From: Kappaphycus alvarezii
Lineage: Eukaryota; Rhodophyta; Florideophyceae; Gigartinales; Solieriaceae
Assembly (NCBI GenBank): GCA_002205965.3
Contig: NADL03000704.1
Coordinates: 434,001 to 498,000 of the forward strand
Direction: 5' to 3'
DNA: 64,000 bases
Under the pieces are notes generated by a model. That model made no database searches. It was given only the letters and a program-made list of their open reading frames with translations, and was not told the DNA's origin. Shown here in pieces: positions 23,936 to 34,237 of this stretch. Made by a program: the position numbers and the translations under genes. Every line of letters begins with the position of its first letter. Within the stretch, counting starts at the first letter, position 1.

Positions 23936-24155
23936 GAAATGGGGGTTAATTTACTGTGGTAAATATGTGGTTGGTACCCAGTAAATTGTACCGGAGCGTA
24001 GATACCGTATATTGGAGATTGGAGTGCCATCTACAGATTTCGATGCATTGTACGGTTTCTCAATTTGCTTGGCCAATATACGGTATCTACGCTCCGTTAC
24101 AAATTTACTGGGTACCAACCCACATATCTACCACAGTAAATTATCCCCCCATTTC
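23936..24155. repeat. Fold-back (inverted-repeat) element, about 80 bp arms
   Basis: The left arm begins GAAATGGGGGTTAATTTACT. The right arm, reversed, begins GAAATGGGGGGATAATTTAC. Both continue through TGGTACCCAGTAAATT and GGAGCGTAGATACCGTATAT. A roughly 50 bp spacer separates them. Single-arm copies lie at 32545-32680 (plus) and 36618-36708 (minus). The GGGG start and CAGTAAATTAACCCCC end resemble the RLE 3' termini, so the arms may be two abutting 3' ends of another subfamily. A palindromic MITE is the alternative. Confidence 0.8.
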
Positions 24156-24221
24156 AAGATTGAAGTTAAGTTTCTCTTCTCTATATGTGTAATCATCTTT
24201 ACTTCATATATTATAAAAGGC

Positions 24222-24264
24222 GTACAAGATATCTTCCTAGGGTAAACCACCCAAACCTTTCCCC
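24222..24264 (+). repeat. RLE retroelement 3' end, subfamily A
   Basis: ACAAGATATCTTCCTAGG then ACCACCCAAACCTTTCCCC. Short 5'-truncated copy with no clear TSD. Confidence 0.6.
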
Positions 24265-24776
24265 TCCAAACAGTTTAGTGCTTTTTTATTCCTCATACAG
24301 TTTATGATCCAGTGTAACCCACTACCTGCATTTGTAATCACTTCATATTTTAAAAAGGGCTACTTGTATGGTTCAGGGTTTAGAACTCATTAAAAGATCC
24401 CCCCCAGTTTATCATAGCTTTACGGCATTGACGGACGCGGATCATCCGATTTTATCTTAATCTTAATAGGCGGTCAGGCAGTGTACACTCGAAATGACAG
24501 ATGAGTAAATTAGTATGGTCATTGAATTCTTCTTATTTCATGTAATAACTGACAAATGATTAGACATACTCTTCAATTACGGTTGGTGGCATTACAAAAT
24601 CATGCGACCAAGCTATAGTATCAGTCTATAGTTGCTTTATTCATTACGCAACTGTATCTATATTACGCCAATCATCTACGTTGATTATGCGTCCAGCAAA
24701 CTATCACTAATGCCATTCACGAGCAACGCCTGCAAGCATACCTAACTTCTCCCCCGCAACATGAAACCGCAGCCCA
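24265..24776. other. Unassigned AT-rich spacer
   Basis: No gene, repeat or RNA signal seen between the RLE 3' end and the GC-rich block that starts at 24777. Confidence 0.5.
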
Positions 24777-25545
24777 ACGCCTCGCGAGGAACCTCAGCTG
24801 CCGAACCCGCTCTGCCAACTCCCCTTTCCTCACACTCCCGGACTCGCGCAGCTCTACTCGAGTCCCCCGAGATTTGGACGTACATGGTCCTACTGCGCCT
24901 CGGCAACCCGGTCTTCATGGCCACGACCAGTGCCCTCGATGTCTGCTCTCCAACGCTCGCTCACCGCCCATCCTCGACCGCTCGGCAGACACGCGACTCA
25001 TTGCCCAACTATGGAAGGATTTCTCCGAAGGCACAACCACCTACGGAACAAGCTGTTCTCCCTACTTCGGCACCCATCCGCATTGCTCAACCCCACCCTC
25101 GAGTACACCCCCCGCGGAAAACCACCTCCCGCCCCAAGACCGTCACAGGATGGACATCTTAATCGACAATTATGAGCTCTCTCCTCGCCCCTGCGCCATA
25201 GATGTCTTTGTCGCCAGCCCGTACACAGCTGCCGCCATCCCCACGCCCGCAAGACCCCAGGCGGCGCCACTTTCCCTGTGGAGACCCAGAAGAGGGCACG
25301 CTACGCCGACCTTTGCGCACAATACACGCTGACTTCTACCCCCTTGGCTTTGACACACACGGGCACTGGGCTCCTCTGCTCCACACGCGCTAGGGAAGAT
25401 AGCCGCCTTCTTCTCCACACGACGCGGCACTACCGCTGCCGTTGAATACGACCGCCTGGTCACCACCCTCTCCTCCCTCGTCCTCCAGCTCACGGCCCAT
25501 GCCGTAACTCGCCGTGCCCTGTCTCTCGCATCACCTGATGCGTGA
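24777..25545 (+). pseudogene. GC-rich RLE-type retrotransposon C-terminus, family 2
   Basis: Strikingly GC-rich against the flanks. The order of parts is LHGHDQCPRCLL (knuckle region, about 24910), LIAQLWKDFSEGTTTYG, DRHRMDILIDNYEL followed by CAIDVFVASPY (a D...D nuclease-like core, about 25140-25225), VETQKRARYADLCAQYT in a second frame, DTHGHWAPLLHT in a third, and KIAAFFSTRRGTTAAVEYDR then QLTAHAVTRRAL to a TGA at 25543-25545. At least three frame changes are needed. The order knuckle, nuclease core, helical tail matches the C-terminus of RLE non-LTR elements but differs in sequence from the dominant family here. High GC suggests a different codon bias or a different arrival time. Assignment is inference from motif order and from resemblance to known RT C-termini. 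Confidence 0.6.
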
Positions 25546-25604
25546 GTGACCCTGCTCGGTTTAGTGAATCTGTAATAAAAGAGTTTGTTTGTTGTTGATT
25601 ATTT

Positions 25605-26169
25605 CCCTGGATCTACACGCGTCCGGTTTGCTCTCGCCGCTCGGCCGACATCGCACCCGTCTTAGATCCAAGTGGTCAACAAGCGTTGACCTGCAAATAC
25701 GAAGACGGAATGACTCGTCCATCACATCCTCCGCAACGTTCTTGCCCGCTACTGCAAGGAAGTTGGGATCGTCGCCCTCGTCGAGCATCCGCTCCTCTAC
25801 CAGGTTCCCAACTCATCTGGGCATTCGGAGTCCCCCGCGCTACGAATGGACATTTACATACCCGCTGCATACGGGCTTCACAGTACCAATATCGCCGTCA
25901 ACGTTAGTGTTTCCCACCCCTCCGCACGCCGCCACATTTCGCCAAGTACGGTTACCGCAGGCGCTGCCGCAACACTCGCAGAGCGCGAGAAACATCGTCA
26001 TTACGGCACTTACTGCAACCATAACGATATCCTCCTCTCCCCGTCGGGATTGATATCTATGGCGCCTTGGGCGAGCAGCAAGGGTTTTCTCCGTCGCCTT
26101 GCTTCCTTCGCTGCTTTCCGTCGTGGTTCCTCCCCTCAACGGGAGATCGCGACTTCGTTACCCGTTTAG
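25605..26169 (+). pseudogene. Second GC-rich RLE-type C-terminus
   Basis: GC-rich, with the same plan as its left neighbour. An ARYCKEVGIVALVEHPLLYQ helix is followed by RMDIYIPAAYG and NIAVNVSVSHPSARRH (nuclease-like D...V core). Then come TLAEREKHRHYGTYCNHND, a YGALGEQQ-like segment in another frame, and a final stop at 26167-26169. The tail KGFLRRLASFAAFRRGSS is open to the end. It is a diverged relative of the 24777 copy rather than a duplicate, since identity is limited to the motif positions. Confidence 0.55.
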
Positions 26170-26990
26170 CGTTTAGTCTCCAAATAATGGAGGCGCGACA
26201 GGTTTCTACCCGCCGCCCGCATCCGTAGTTGATTTATGAATACCCTTCGCACGCTTCTGTGCAACATACAATCCATAAAGATTTACCACCAATCATCTAC
26301 GTAGCCACCTCCCCCACCATCATTACTGATGACGTTTTCTTCATCCTGGTCACCCTCATTTCCCTCCCAGCCCTCCACGCAAAGAAGCGAGCTCAACTTT
26401 CCTGCCACTATTCTCGAATAACTTGTAGTGATTTCCCAGTGATCCGTGGTGACATCCAAAAATTTAAAAATTGCGAGCTGCTAAGGCTCGAAAGATTTCT
26501 GCCGCCTATCGTTGATGGATACAATGTCATTGCTATCACAGCTCCTGGTTTTGTTCGAAGGGTAGCAAGAGTGTACACGCATACGGCCGGCAATAACAGC
26601 CTCGTGACAAAAATATTCAATCGCCGAAATCGCATTAAAAAGACTGGGTTTCTGGATCAGCAGGGTCACTCCGGACTTAAACTGACGACGACAGTTGGTC
26701 CGCAATGTGGTTACGAGGTTTAGTCAATCGCAGCACGATTGGTGCGGATACTCGCTATTTAATCGTGACTGTCGGAGAGTGACTCATATGCAATGAGCAC
26801 CAAGGATTGACAAGTAACCTTTGATACAGTAGTGCAATTTAAAATGCACAACATAATTTTCTCCTTGATAATTAGTAGTGCAAGTCAGCCTGATTATTTC
26901 GTGTAGAAGTGCATTGTATCCGCGAGAGTATGCTGCGTTGAGAGAGTGCATTTTCAAGAAAAAACTCTTTGGATTGAGAATACAATGACG
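26170..26990. other. Unassigned DNA
   Basis: A 164-codon plus frame (26229-26723) covers most of the left half. It has no recognisable domain and a mixed composition. It may be decayed repeat ORF or chance. Confidence 0.35.
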
Positions 26991-27003
26991 CAGTACTTAA
27001 CAC

Positions 27004-27670
27004 ATGATTCGACACACTCGAAATAAAAAGCGACGGCCAGACAAGGGACCGAACAACAACACATCATCCAATAGCGACTACAGTCGGAACTCAGGACCAG
27101 CAGCAATGACTTATAGCATCTACTGTATGTCGCCCGATCAAGCGCAATCATGTCTCTATTGGAACATATGTCGGCACAATATGGTCAACCCCATTCAATT
27201 CCGACGCGTTATCTGATCACGAAAGAAACCGAATGGATGCCAGCACACATAATGGATTCCAGCGCACCTAATGGCTGGGCTTATTACGACAAGGCCACTA
27301 CCCCGCTCAGTGGACTGCCCATTGTGCCGACAGGAGAGGAAAAAGTCACCACAGTCGCCCAACTCCTTGTTCACTTTCACGACGCCCTCTGGAGCAGGTC
27401 AAAGTTGCGAAGGCCGAAATTGCATGAGCACAGTCGACTCAGCAGGTACTGGTTTCGCAGTTTCCACGACCAATACATGGGTTCAATAGTATCTAAGCAA
27501 ACTACTGCGGGGATCTTCAAGTTTCCATACGCTAAGTGCTACAAATGCACTATCAACACGGCACCAAAGCAGTTTGTCCCTTTGCACAAGACACAATTGC
27601 TACAAGTTGGTAAAAATAACGTTCCTATACCGGTCCCTGTTCTCGCATATCCCCCTACATCAGTTCCTTT
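27004..27670 (+). CDS. Unidentified repeat-ORF fragment
   Basis: Overlapping plus frames. The 223-codon frame starting at 27150 opens MSLLEHMSAQYGQPHSIP. A second phase (27271-27489) contains CPLCRQERKKSPQ and PSGAGQSCEGRNC. The latter segment is homologous to 15465-15580. A CYKC pair occurs at about 27540. The Cys pairs hint at zinc binding, but no family is recognised. It sits immediately upstream of an RLE fragment (27680) in the same orientation and could be the N-terminal part of the same polyprotein, or another element. Confidence 0.3.
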
Positions 27671-27679
27671 CCTGTTCAT

Positions 27680-28318
27680 TGTGCCAGTGTTGAACCGCAA
27701 ACCCATGGCCAAGGGCCGGGTGTTCAGAAACCCTGGTCATCTACGGCGATTACCTCATCCACTGCAGAAGAGGCCCTCATCGAATCGTCCGCCACGATGG
27801 CCAGGCCGCTTTGCTGGGTAATGACCTCAGCCTGGGCGCAAGGCATCCCGCAATCGAACCCAGGTCTCACGCGGAACAAACGACGAGGCCAGATAAAAGG
27901 GCAACGTGTACTCTCGGCGGCATCGATTGCTTTGATGTCACGTTCATAAGCTGGCCCCTTCTCATCTCAGAATGAGAACCGTCAACCACCTTATAAGCAT
28001 TGTGGTCGTCTGGATATCTTTTGGACAGATCGAATAATCTTCCAAGAGTAAAACAACCAAAACTTTTCCCCTTGCGAGCTTGAATATAGCCCACGACGAC
28101 GAGCTAGGAAAATTCCAAGGAGTTATAGCCGGGCTATTTAGTGGAGACAGGCTCTCCCCTGTTCCTACCACCACGCTCGGGTGGTGGAATGCTGATGCGT
28201 TCTCTCACATCAACGAGTTGGCCAAATCGGTCGAGCCTTGGAACAATATTCCAGGGTAGGGCCAATTCTTCTTCAACGCGGCCTGCTTGTTGACTGAGCT
28301 ATCAGCTGCTTTCTAGAG
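27680..28318 (+). pseudogene. RLE retrotransposon C-terminus split by a 3'-end insertion (copy D)
   Basis: The upstream half (27730-27984) reads IYGDYLIHCRRGPHRIVRHD, GNDLSLGARHPAIEPR, TTRPDKRATC and DCFDVTFIS. The downstream half (28075-28318) reads GKFQGVIAGLFSGDRLSPVP, then TTLGWWNADAF, FFNAACLLTELSAAF and a stop. A subfamily A 3'-end insertion (27985-28074) separates the halves. The knuckle C...H...C and the RPD...FDV core are recognisable. A nonsense codon and small deletions show decay before or after the insertion. Confidence 0.75.
27985..28074 (+). mobile_element. RLE 3'-end insertion nested in copy D
   Basis: Contains GCATTGTGGTCGTCTGGAT, then CTTCCAAGAGTAAAACAACC and a CTTTTCCCC end. 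It interrupts otherwise colinear retroelement coding sequence. The TSD is not clear. Confidence 0.7.
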
Positions 28319-28349
28319 TTGGTGGACACGTCCAATTATTTGTATTGTA

Positions 28350-28445
28350 GATCCGGCCACATGGTTTGAATGGAAATTCAAAGGACTCACACTGTAACCA
28401 ACCTCTGCACTATTCACAGTAAAACATTCCCATTGACCTCGGTCT
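28350..28445 (+). repeat. Dispersed repeat type E
   Basis: TTCAAAGGACTCACACTG then CACTATTCACAGTAAAACA, matching 17230-17365 and, weakly, 10733 and 12965. The AGTAAAACATTCCC ending resembles RLE 3' termini. Confidence 0.45.
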
Positions 28446-28569
28446 TGGATGATCCTGCGCCTGTGGTAAGACGCGTTTCAAAATCAGCAGGTTTCACCCG
28501 GGAATGTTACGCTTTCTGCGCAACCTTTGTCGTGCTCTGAGGATATCTTCACTACCCACATCACTGTGT

Positions 28570-28911
28570 TGTGGTTTCTCCATACACGTTTCCTGTGCCT
28601 ATCTTCACTTTCAAATGTTGGCACCCGGGTGCATGCGCGTTGCTAAATGGCGTAGCCGTGAACGTTCCAGTGAGGGCAATGGAGACTTATGCACAGGTTT
28701 TGGGGGGGGGCATTGATGCAAAGGCACGCTGCAGCAGCCGTCATTTCCAATGCGGATTATTTGATGGCTGGACTGAAGGTGGCCTTACAGGAAGCGCAGT
28801 TCCTCCTTCATTACTGTGTCTGCATTCATTATTGAGTCGATTGTGGTTGGCTGGAAAACTTTTGGATGAATCGAACATACACCCCAAGAGTAAAAAACCC
28901 AAACCTTTCCC
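28570..28911 (+). pseudogene. RLE distal domain plus complete 3' UTR (copy E)
   Basis: 5'-truncated copy. The distal RLE peptide appears as FPVPIFTFKCWHPGACALLN then VPVRAMETYAQVLG. In the next frame MQRHAAAAV and SNADYLMAGLKVAL lead into the 3' UTR: CATTACTGTGTCTGC, GAGTCGATTGTGGTTGG, and a terminus ACCCAAACCTTTCCCCC at about 28895-28911. It is one of the copies that shows coding sequence and the short dispersed repeat to be one element. Confidence 0.75.
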
Positions 28912-28924
28912 CCTATTCAAACTA

Positions 28925-31184
28925 TGGCAGATATTCCTGGAAACTCCCAGGGTGCCTGTCGCAGCCACGCTGCGGTCATGAACGACGCCGTGCCAACCTG
29001 TCACGCCTTGGACCGATCCCCTACAGAGGCGTTCTTGAAACCTTTCCTGTTTCTTTAAGCTGTGCCTTAGAAAATCTCTCACTCCGACTCCTGCCCGGCG
29101 AAAAAGACGCCTGCGTCCTGTTTCCGAGAAAATGACGGACAGGCTAGAATTGTGGAACACAGGTCAATACGGGACCCTTTGGGAACAGGTGTTGCGTCAG
29201 TCAGCCGCCTTCAAGATGTCAGCGTTATCCCACCCCGAACAGCGACAACTCAATATCAGACGAGTGACGAAGCTGGCCAAAGACGGTGGGCGTATGGAGA
29301 GACGACACAGTCAATGTCCTCCCTGGGAGTTCCTTACCAACTACTCTCAGCGTTATCGAAACACTGCTTTTAAAACAAAAGATATGCTTCCGGAGCTCCC
29401 GCCCGGGTTTCATTCTGTTAAGCAAATGAGCCTGCGTTTCTACGGATTGATGACCTCATCATCCGAAGTGTAGGACAGTAACCAACTTTTTTCTCCGGCT
29501 ATGGTACCACGATGACGATTAGATCATTGCGCGTCACGAGAACCTCGCTAAAGTTGTTCACTTCCTCTTCTCGATTGACGCCTGAAGCCGAAGAATACAC
29601 CTATCACCGGCTAAATAGTCTGTATGGTGGCCAAATGCCTCGCTGCAGTTAGTGCAAGAATCATACACAAGATAATTCAGGCAGGAATGTGGCGAAGGGA
29701 CCTGGGTGTTGAACGCGCTCGCAGGGTCCGAGAAATTCACGAAACAGGTCCTTGCGGGACATGCAGACACCCTTCTGCCGTTCTTGTTTTCAGAAGCAGA
29801 CCTCGAGGACAAACACGCTGCGTTCCAGTCACTACGATCATGCTTCGAAGTTTACAAAATGGGCTTCCATTTGCCGGTCGTGCCCCCGTCTTTCGCCTTA
29901 AAAGACGCGACGGAGTTTGACCGTAACATAAAGCGCTGCTTGCATTCATTAGCAGGGGGCATTTTGGACTCAGTGGTCCCCCGAGAACTACAACTGCCGG
30001 TCAAGGCCGAGGACGCCAAAAGCCATGCCTTGAAATACGGCTCGCCTCTGCGGAAAATATCGCCCCGCAGCCGTCCCTGCATCCAACTCGGCGACGGACA
30101 AGCTGTACGAAGACTTCCTGCTACCGCCAATCAAGGGTCTAGATTCGTACGCTGCAATCGTGGACGTTTACCAAAAATGAGCTCCGGCCAGACCACCGTC
30201 TAAAGTAATCCCGGTCAGAATTATTTGCTCTCACTACATACCATCGCAAAAAGAACTAGACCGAAATTACCCAGGAGGCAGTGCAAGATGCAATTCCCCG
30301 GGGTGCCCAGACGAGATTTGCGTCGCGCGTCGATGGGGCTTCCAAGCTCTAAGGAATGGGTGTACTAGGCTCCATGCCCGGACTCCAGACAGATATCAGA
30401 GCATGCGAATTCTCGCAGTGGCTCCAGTATTACTGCGAAGTCCCGCTATTCGCTCCCACCGCGCCATGCCCACGATGTCATTGCCCAGAAACAATGGATG
30501 TGTAGGGCTAATACCTGCTGCACTGCTTGTACGGCGCTTAAAGGATCGCATATATCTTCCAAAACTAAAACACCCAAACCGTCCCCCCCTTAAAGGACCC
30601 ATCGCCACGATCGCCAGGTGAACGTCCTCGGTAGGGACTTGGCCAAAGCAGCTCGCTACCCCGTTGTTAAGCCTCGCGAGGGACTTCACCGTTCACGGCC
30701 GGACATACGGGCGATGATAAGCCGCGGCTGGACTGACTTTTTTGACGTCATCTTCGTCAACCCTTTTGCATCATCACATAAAATGGCGAGAGAACTTAAA
30801 CAGCTGACTGCTTTGAACGCAGATGGGGCCGCGAAGCACGGAAGGTACAAGCATTCATCGCGAGTTCTGGAAGAAGTAAGCTCGTCCTTGTGCTAGTTTC
30901 CACCTTGGCAGGCTGGAACTCAAGTGCTTATGCGGTGATAAGTGAGATCGCGAGAGGCGTTAAAGTGAGGGCTATGGAAAGTTATGGAAAGATGCGGGCG
31001 ATATTGATGCAAAGTCATGCTAGGACCACTGTCATATCTAACGCAGCTTGCCTCCTTGCTAGAAGCCCTCTAAGGAACATTGTACCCATCGTATTTCCCG
31101 CCGGTCAGTCCGCGACTGCTTCATGTAGCACTGGAAACAGCTGACCATTTCTTTGAAATTTTAAAACACCCAACACCTTTCCCC
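28925..31184 (+). pseudogene. Longest RLE non-LTR retrotransposon copy (F), internally deleted
   Basis: The most 5'-extended copy. In order: TDRLELWNTGQYGTLWEQVL at 29135, SMSSLGVPYQLLSALS in another frame, LPELPPGFHSVKQMSL, an RT-side fragment MVAKCLAAVSARI at 29624, then a jump past the RT catalytic palm to SGSEKFTKQVLAGHADTLLP-like sequence at 29715. FDRNIKRCLHSLAGGILDSV and PRELQLPVKAEDAK follow, then knuckle and RLE (CLYGA, split by a 43 bp insertion; SRPDIRAMISRGWTDFFDV; NPFASSHKMARE; SNAACLLARSPL). The 3' UTR ends CACCCAACACCTTTCCCC at 31184. Many frameshifts, and the YxDD region is absent. The N-terminal LWEQVLRQS and VAKCL motifs are what I use to call it an RT element. Confidence 0.75.
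30546..30588 (+). mobile_element. 43 bp RLE 3'-end insertion with exact 9 bp TSD
   Basis: TCGCATATATCTTCC through CGTCCCCCC, flanked on both sides by CTTAAAGGA (30537-30545 and 30589-30597). Taking it out makes the retroelement reading frame continuous between CLYGA and the following HDRQVNVLGRDL. This proves insertion of a 43 bp unit into an older copy of the same family. Confidence 0.9.
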
Positions 31185-31806
31185 TACCCAAACATTTAAG
31201 TAAACCACCCCATTTACCATATCCACAGTGTGTCAGTGGCAACTCAGATTAGGCCTAGTCAGGGCTAATGTCTTCATCAGGATAATTAAGCAAATCACCC
31301 TATTTAACCCCATTTACCCAAAGTAAGCCTCGTTTCCGTAATCATTAGCTCAACACAACCCAGTTACCATTGATCTTTGACTATAGAAACCCTATTTACC
31401 CCTTTCACTCTATACTTCACCTTGCTGGTGATCTAGTGGATGGGGACGCAGTAGTGGTGGATGACGGTCCTTTTTCATTAGCCTAACCCATATCTACCCA
31501 AACTCAAAAATGAAAACAACATGAACCCTATTCACCTCCTACCCGATGATTCAACATTCCTAATTTTATCTGAACCCAAGATCACAATTGTTGCGTTGTC
31601 AAATAAAACGAAAAGAGCTGCCCGTAGTGATCGGTGAGGTGATGGAATCTTGCAGAGGCGGTGGGAGTAAGGATTGGTACAGACGCTAAAACGCCGGTGC
31701 ACTTTCTAAGGAATAGAGCATGTAGCGCTTTCCGCGAGAAAAGATACTTCCTAAACTATGCTTTTTCTCGTCAAGCAAGCGTTATCCAACTTGAGTCCAA
31801 GTTCAA
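31185..31806. other. Non-coding spacer, CCCA-rich
   Basis: Repeated CACCCTATTTACCC-like phrases (31200-31560), with no frame of interest. It could be a degraded 3'-UTR-derived array. Confidence 0.4.
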
Positions 31807-31817
31807 GTTTTTGAAAA

Positions 31818-32053
31818 GTCCACTTGCGCAGCCACATGTAGATAGAATCTCCACGATGTACTTTCAAAGGCACGCTGCAACAGCCGTCATGTCCAATGCG
31901 GCCTGCTTGATGGCTGGCCTGAAGGTAGCCTTTCAGAGAGCGCAGTTCATTCCCCATTACTTTGTCTGCATACCTTTTCGGGTCGATTGTGGTTGTCTGG
32001 AGAACTATGGGTCGGATATATCTTCCAAAAATAAAACACCCAAACCTTCCCCC
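31818..32053 (+). pseudogene. RLE tail with 3' UTR (copy G)
   Basis: Encodes FQRHAATAVMSNAACLMAGL then KVAF. The subfamily A 3' UTR follows (CATTACTTTGTCTGCATACC, GGTCGATTGTGGTTGTCTGG) and ends CCAAACCTTCCCCC. TTTTGAAGA follows at 32054, and TTTTGAAAA lies at 31808-31816, a possible 9 bp TSD with one mismatch. The first 50 bp inside those limits are too diverged to verify. Confidence 0.7.
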
Positions 32054-32062
32054 TTTTGAAGA

Positions 32063-32103
32063 TCGGATATGTCTTCCAATTGTAAAACACTCAAACCTTC
32101 CCA
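32063..32103 (+). mobile_element. 41 bp RLE 3'-end insertion with 9 bp TSD
   Basis: TCGGATATGTCTTCC through CCTTCCCA, flanked by TTTTGAAGA (32054-32062) and TTTTGAGGA (32104-32112). It inserted directly at the 3' end of copy G and forms a head-to-tail pair. Confidence 0.8.
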
Positions 32104-32346
32104 TTTTGAGGAAATCTTTGAATCTTTCGAATCTGAAGAAAAATCAAGTAATCAGTATATGCGCAAACATTTCGTCTTAGTTTTCAGTGTTCATTCGAAG
32201 AGAGGCCACAATGGCAAGCGCTAAAGCTCACTAAATACTGTATACAGCTTTTATGGAATACTGTACAGTATGGCCGCCAGTTATGTCTTGTAGTATCGTA
32301 CTGTGTGACTACTGCTATATGGTTACTATAAACGTCTTACAGTAGG

Positions 32347-32470
32347 GAATTAAGGGGAGTAATTTGGGATGATTCACTAATTAGAGATGTAGGACGGCTA
32401 TTTCCCGGGGTGGGGGAGGCAGGTCTGTGTCTCGGAGGGAAATTAGGGTTTTATTGTAATGTTTGAAAGC
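32347..32470 (-). repeat. RLE 3' UTR, subfamily D
   Basis: ATTAGAGATGTAGGACGGCT then ATTTCCCGG and, further in, GTCTGTGTCTCGGAG. This is the reverse orientation of the 3' UTR found at 40200-40303, and similar to 37577-37690 and 63519-63640. Confidence 0.55.
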
Positions 32471-32544
32471 TATGATCCTTCATATCACATAGTATCCTAT
32501 ACAGAAACCAATAGCGTCGAGAACTTTGAAACCTTCCTAGGGAA

Positions 32545-32680
32545 AAATGGGGGGTTAATTTCCTGTGGTAGAAATGTGGGTTGGTACCAAGTAAATTTGT
32601 ACCGGAGCGTAGATACCGTATACTGGCCAAGCCAATTGTGAAACCGTACAATGCTGCGAAAATTGAAACCCTCCTTAAAG
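32545..32680 (+). repeat. Single arm of the fold-back element
   Basis: Shares GGGGGGTTAATTTCCTGTGG, GTGGGTTGGTACCAAGTAAA and GCGTAGATACCGTATACTGG with the 23936-24155 arms, and continues into that element's spacer (CCAAGCCAATTGTGAAACCG). Confidence 0.75.
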
Positions 32681-32689
32681 TGCCGGCTC

Positions 32690-33505
32690 AAACCTTGCCA
32701 TTAGGCATGCTGCATTTGATATGAAAGCCACTGTAGTAAAGTGCTTGAAGACATTCTCTTTGCTTTGATGTACCAAGCATCTTTTCTGGCCTCTCGCTAG
32801 TTTTGTAATCTATCAACTTTGCACTGATAACTCCACAATGCTGTGATTGAAGAACCGAGTTTCAGACTCAATTTCCAGGAAAAGTCAAACCAGAATATCT
32901 TATATGCAGTAACTCATCTAAAAACTCTACCTTCGTCACTTCGAGGGCTGTACCTACAGAATATCGAAAGCGGAAATAGTACAAAAAGTATAAGTGATAC
33001 AAATGTAATAATATCATGTGAAACTGTACATTAGATGATTATATCAATCAGTGATCCGCTTCCGAGTGATTACTTTCAAATTCATTTCCCATTACGGTAA
33101 TAGTCTCGCCTCAATGACATGATTTCTACACAACGCGATACTTTCCATACGCAGGTGAATCCTATTTCCTACAGTCAAATCCACGGATCAAATAAAACTT
33201 CCTCATTTCCAATTTCATTTGTGGGGGAACAATGCACAACGAGGGCAAGGGTTTGTTTCGAGTTTAGAAAGTAGCAGGCAAGAAAACTACCAAGATTTTG
33301 CGTCCATTCTTAGAACTTTCCCAAACCGGGGTCCTTTCTAATTTTAGCGATAACATGAGCACATGAGATTCCGTCAAGAACAAGAATTGAAATTTAAACT
33401 GCAGTGCTGATCCTCCAGTCACTAATACTGTAATACCTCACAACGCACTGATTTTGGTTTTCTACGCAGGTTGCATGTAGCGAATTTGCATGCAAGGCAC
33501 AATCA
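32690..33505. other. Unassigned DNA
   Basis: No recognisable coding region, repeat or RNA. Short plus and minus frames only. Confidence 0.45.
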
Positions 33506-33510
33506 TACTG

Positions 33511-33890
33511 GGGGAATTTTTGGGTTATCTTAGTGTGTAGAAGATGCGGCCGGTTGTATCCACACCGCTGGTGCGATGTGCGGGATAAATCGTCACTGAT
33601 GGGTAACACTAAATAACATTCCTTACAGGGCCGGCTCAATATCAGCGAGCAGGCGTGCCGCGTTAGACATGGCGGCCGTAGCAGCGTACCTTTTGGTAAG
33701 CACCACTCAAACCTTCCCATAGGTATCCATCGCTCGAACGACCACGTTCCGCGCGACATTGGTTAGTACCGCGTACGCGTCTGGTTGCCAGCCTCCAAGG
33801 CTGGATATTGGGGTAGGCGCAAGCCTTTCTCTAGCAGCCGTCGCGATCTTACAGTGACCTTGAGAATCGGAGCCTGATTCAAACGCAGAA
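33511..33890 (-). pseudogene. RLE tail with subfamily B 3' UTR (copy H)
   Basis: Minus strand. RERLAPTPISSLGGWQPDAY, VARNVVVRAMDTYGK, then AATAAMSNAARLLAD. The subfamily B 3' UTR follows directly (GAGCCGGCCCTGTAAGGAAT, TTAGTGTTACCCATCAG, GGCCGCATCTTCTACACAC) and ends AAAAATTCCCCC at 33511. It joins subfamily B termini to RLE coding sequence. 5'-truncated near 33890, with one stop after the YGK motif. Confidence 0.75.
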
Positions 33891-33891
33891 A

Positions 33892-33935
33892 GGGGGAAAC
33901 GATGGGGTGTTTTACTCTTAGAAGATAGTGCAGTG
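33892..33935 (-). repeat. RLE retroelement 3' end, subfamily A
   Basis: GGGGGAAACGATGGGGTG then TTTTACTCTTAGAAGATAG. Minus-orientation short copy abutting copy H. Confidence 0.6.
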
Positions 33936-34149
33936 AAGCACACAGTCGATGTCCGTAAAGATACATCCACAGAAAGCTTGCAAATTTAGTCTGCACCTTC
34001 TAAATCCGGTTCAAGTGGGAGGGATGATGGGGTAGTTTACTTCGTCGTCTGACACTTCTAGCTGGGGGAATTTAAACGGTTCAAACCAATGAAAATGGTC
34101 TAAAATTACTACTCTCTGCGTTTTCAACAGTTCTCACTTTGAAATTAAT

Positions 34150-34209
34150 GAAAAACCATGGGATAGACCGGATATATCTTCCAAGAGTAAAACACCAAAA
34201 CCTTTCCCC
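34150..34209 (+). mobile_element. 60 bp RLE 3'-end insertion with exact 12 bp TSD
   Basis: GAAAAACCATGGGATAGACC through AACCTTTCCCC, flanked by TTTGAAATTAAT at 34138-34149 and 34210-34221. The 5' boundary differs from the copies at 22335 and 30546 while the 3' boundary is the same, which is the signature of 5' truncation. Confidence 0.9.
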
Positions 34210-34237
34210 TTTGAAATTAATACTGCTTCAAACTCTG

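Noticed and set aside
33892..34209. A 318 bp MITE with inverted ends
   Set aside because: The right-hand repeat is bounded by its own exact 12 bp TSD (34138-34149, 34210-34221), so it inserted on its own.
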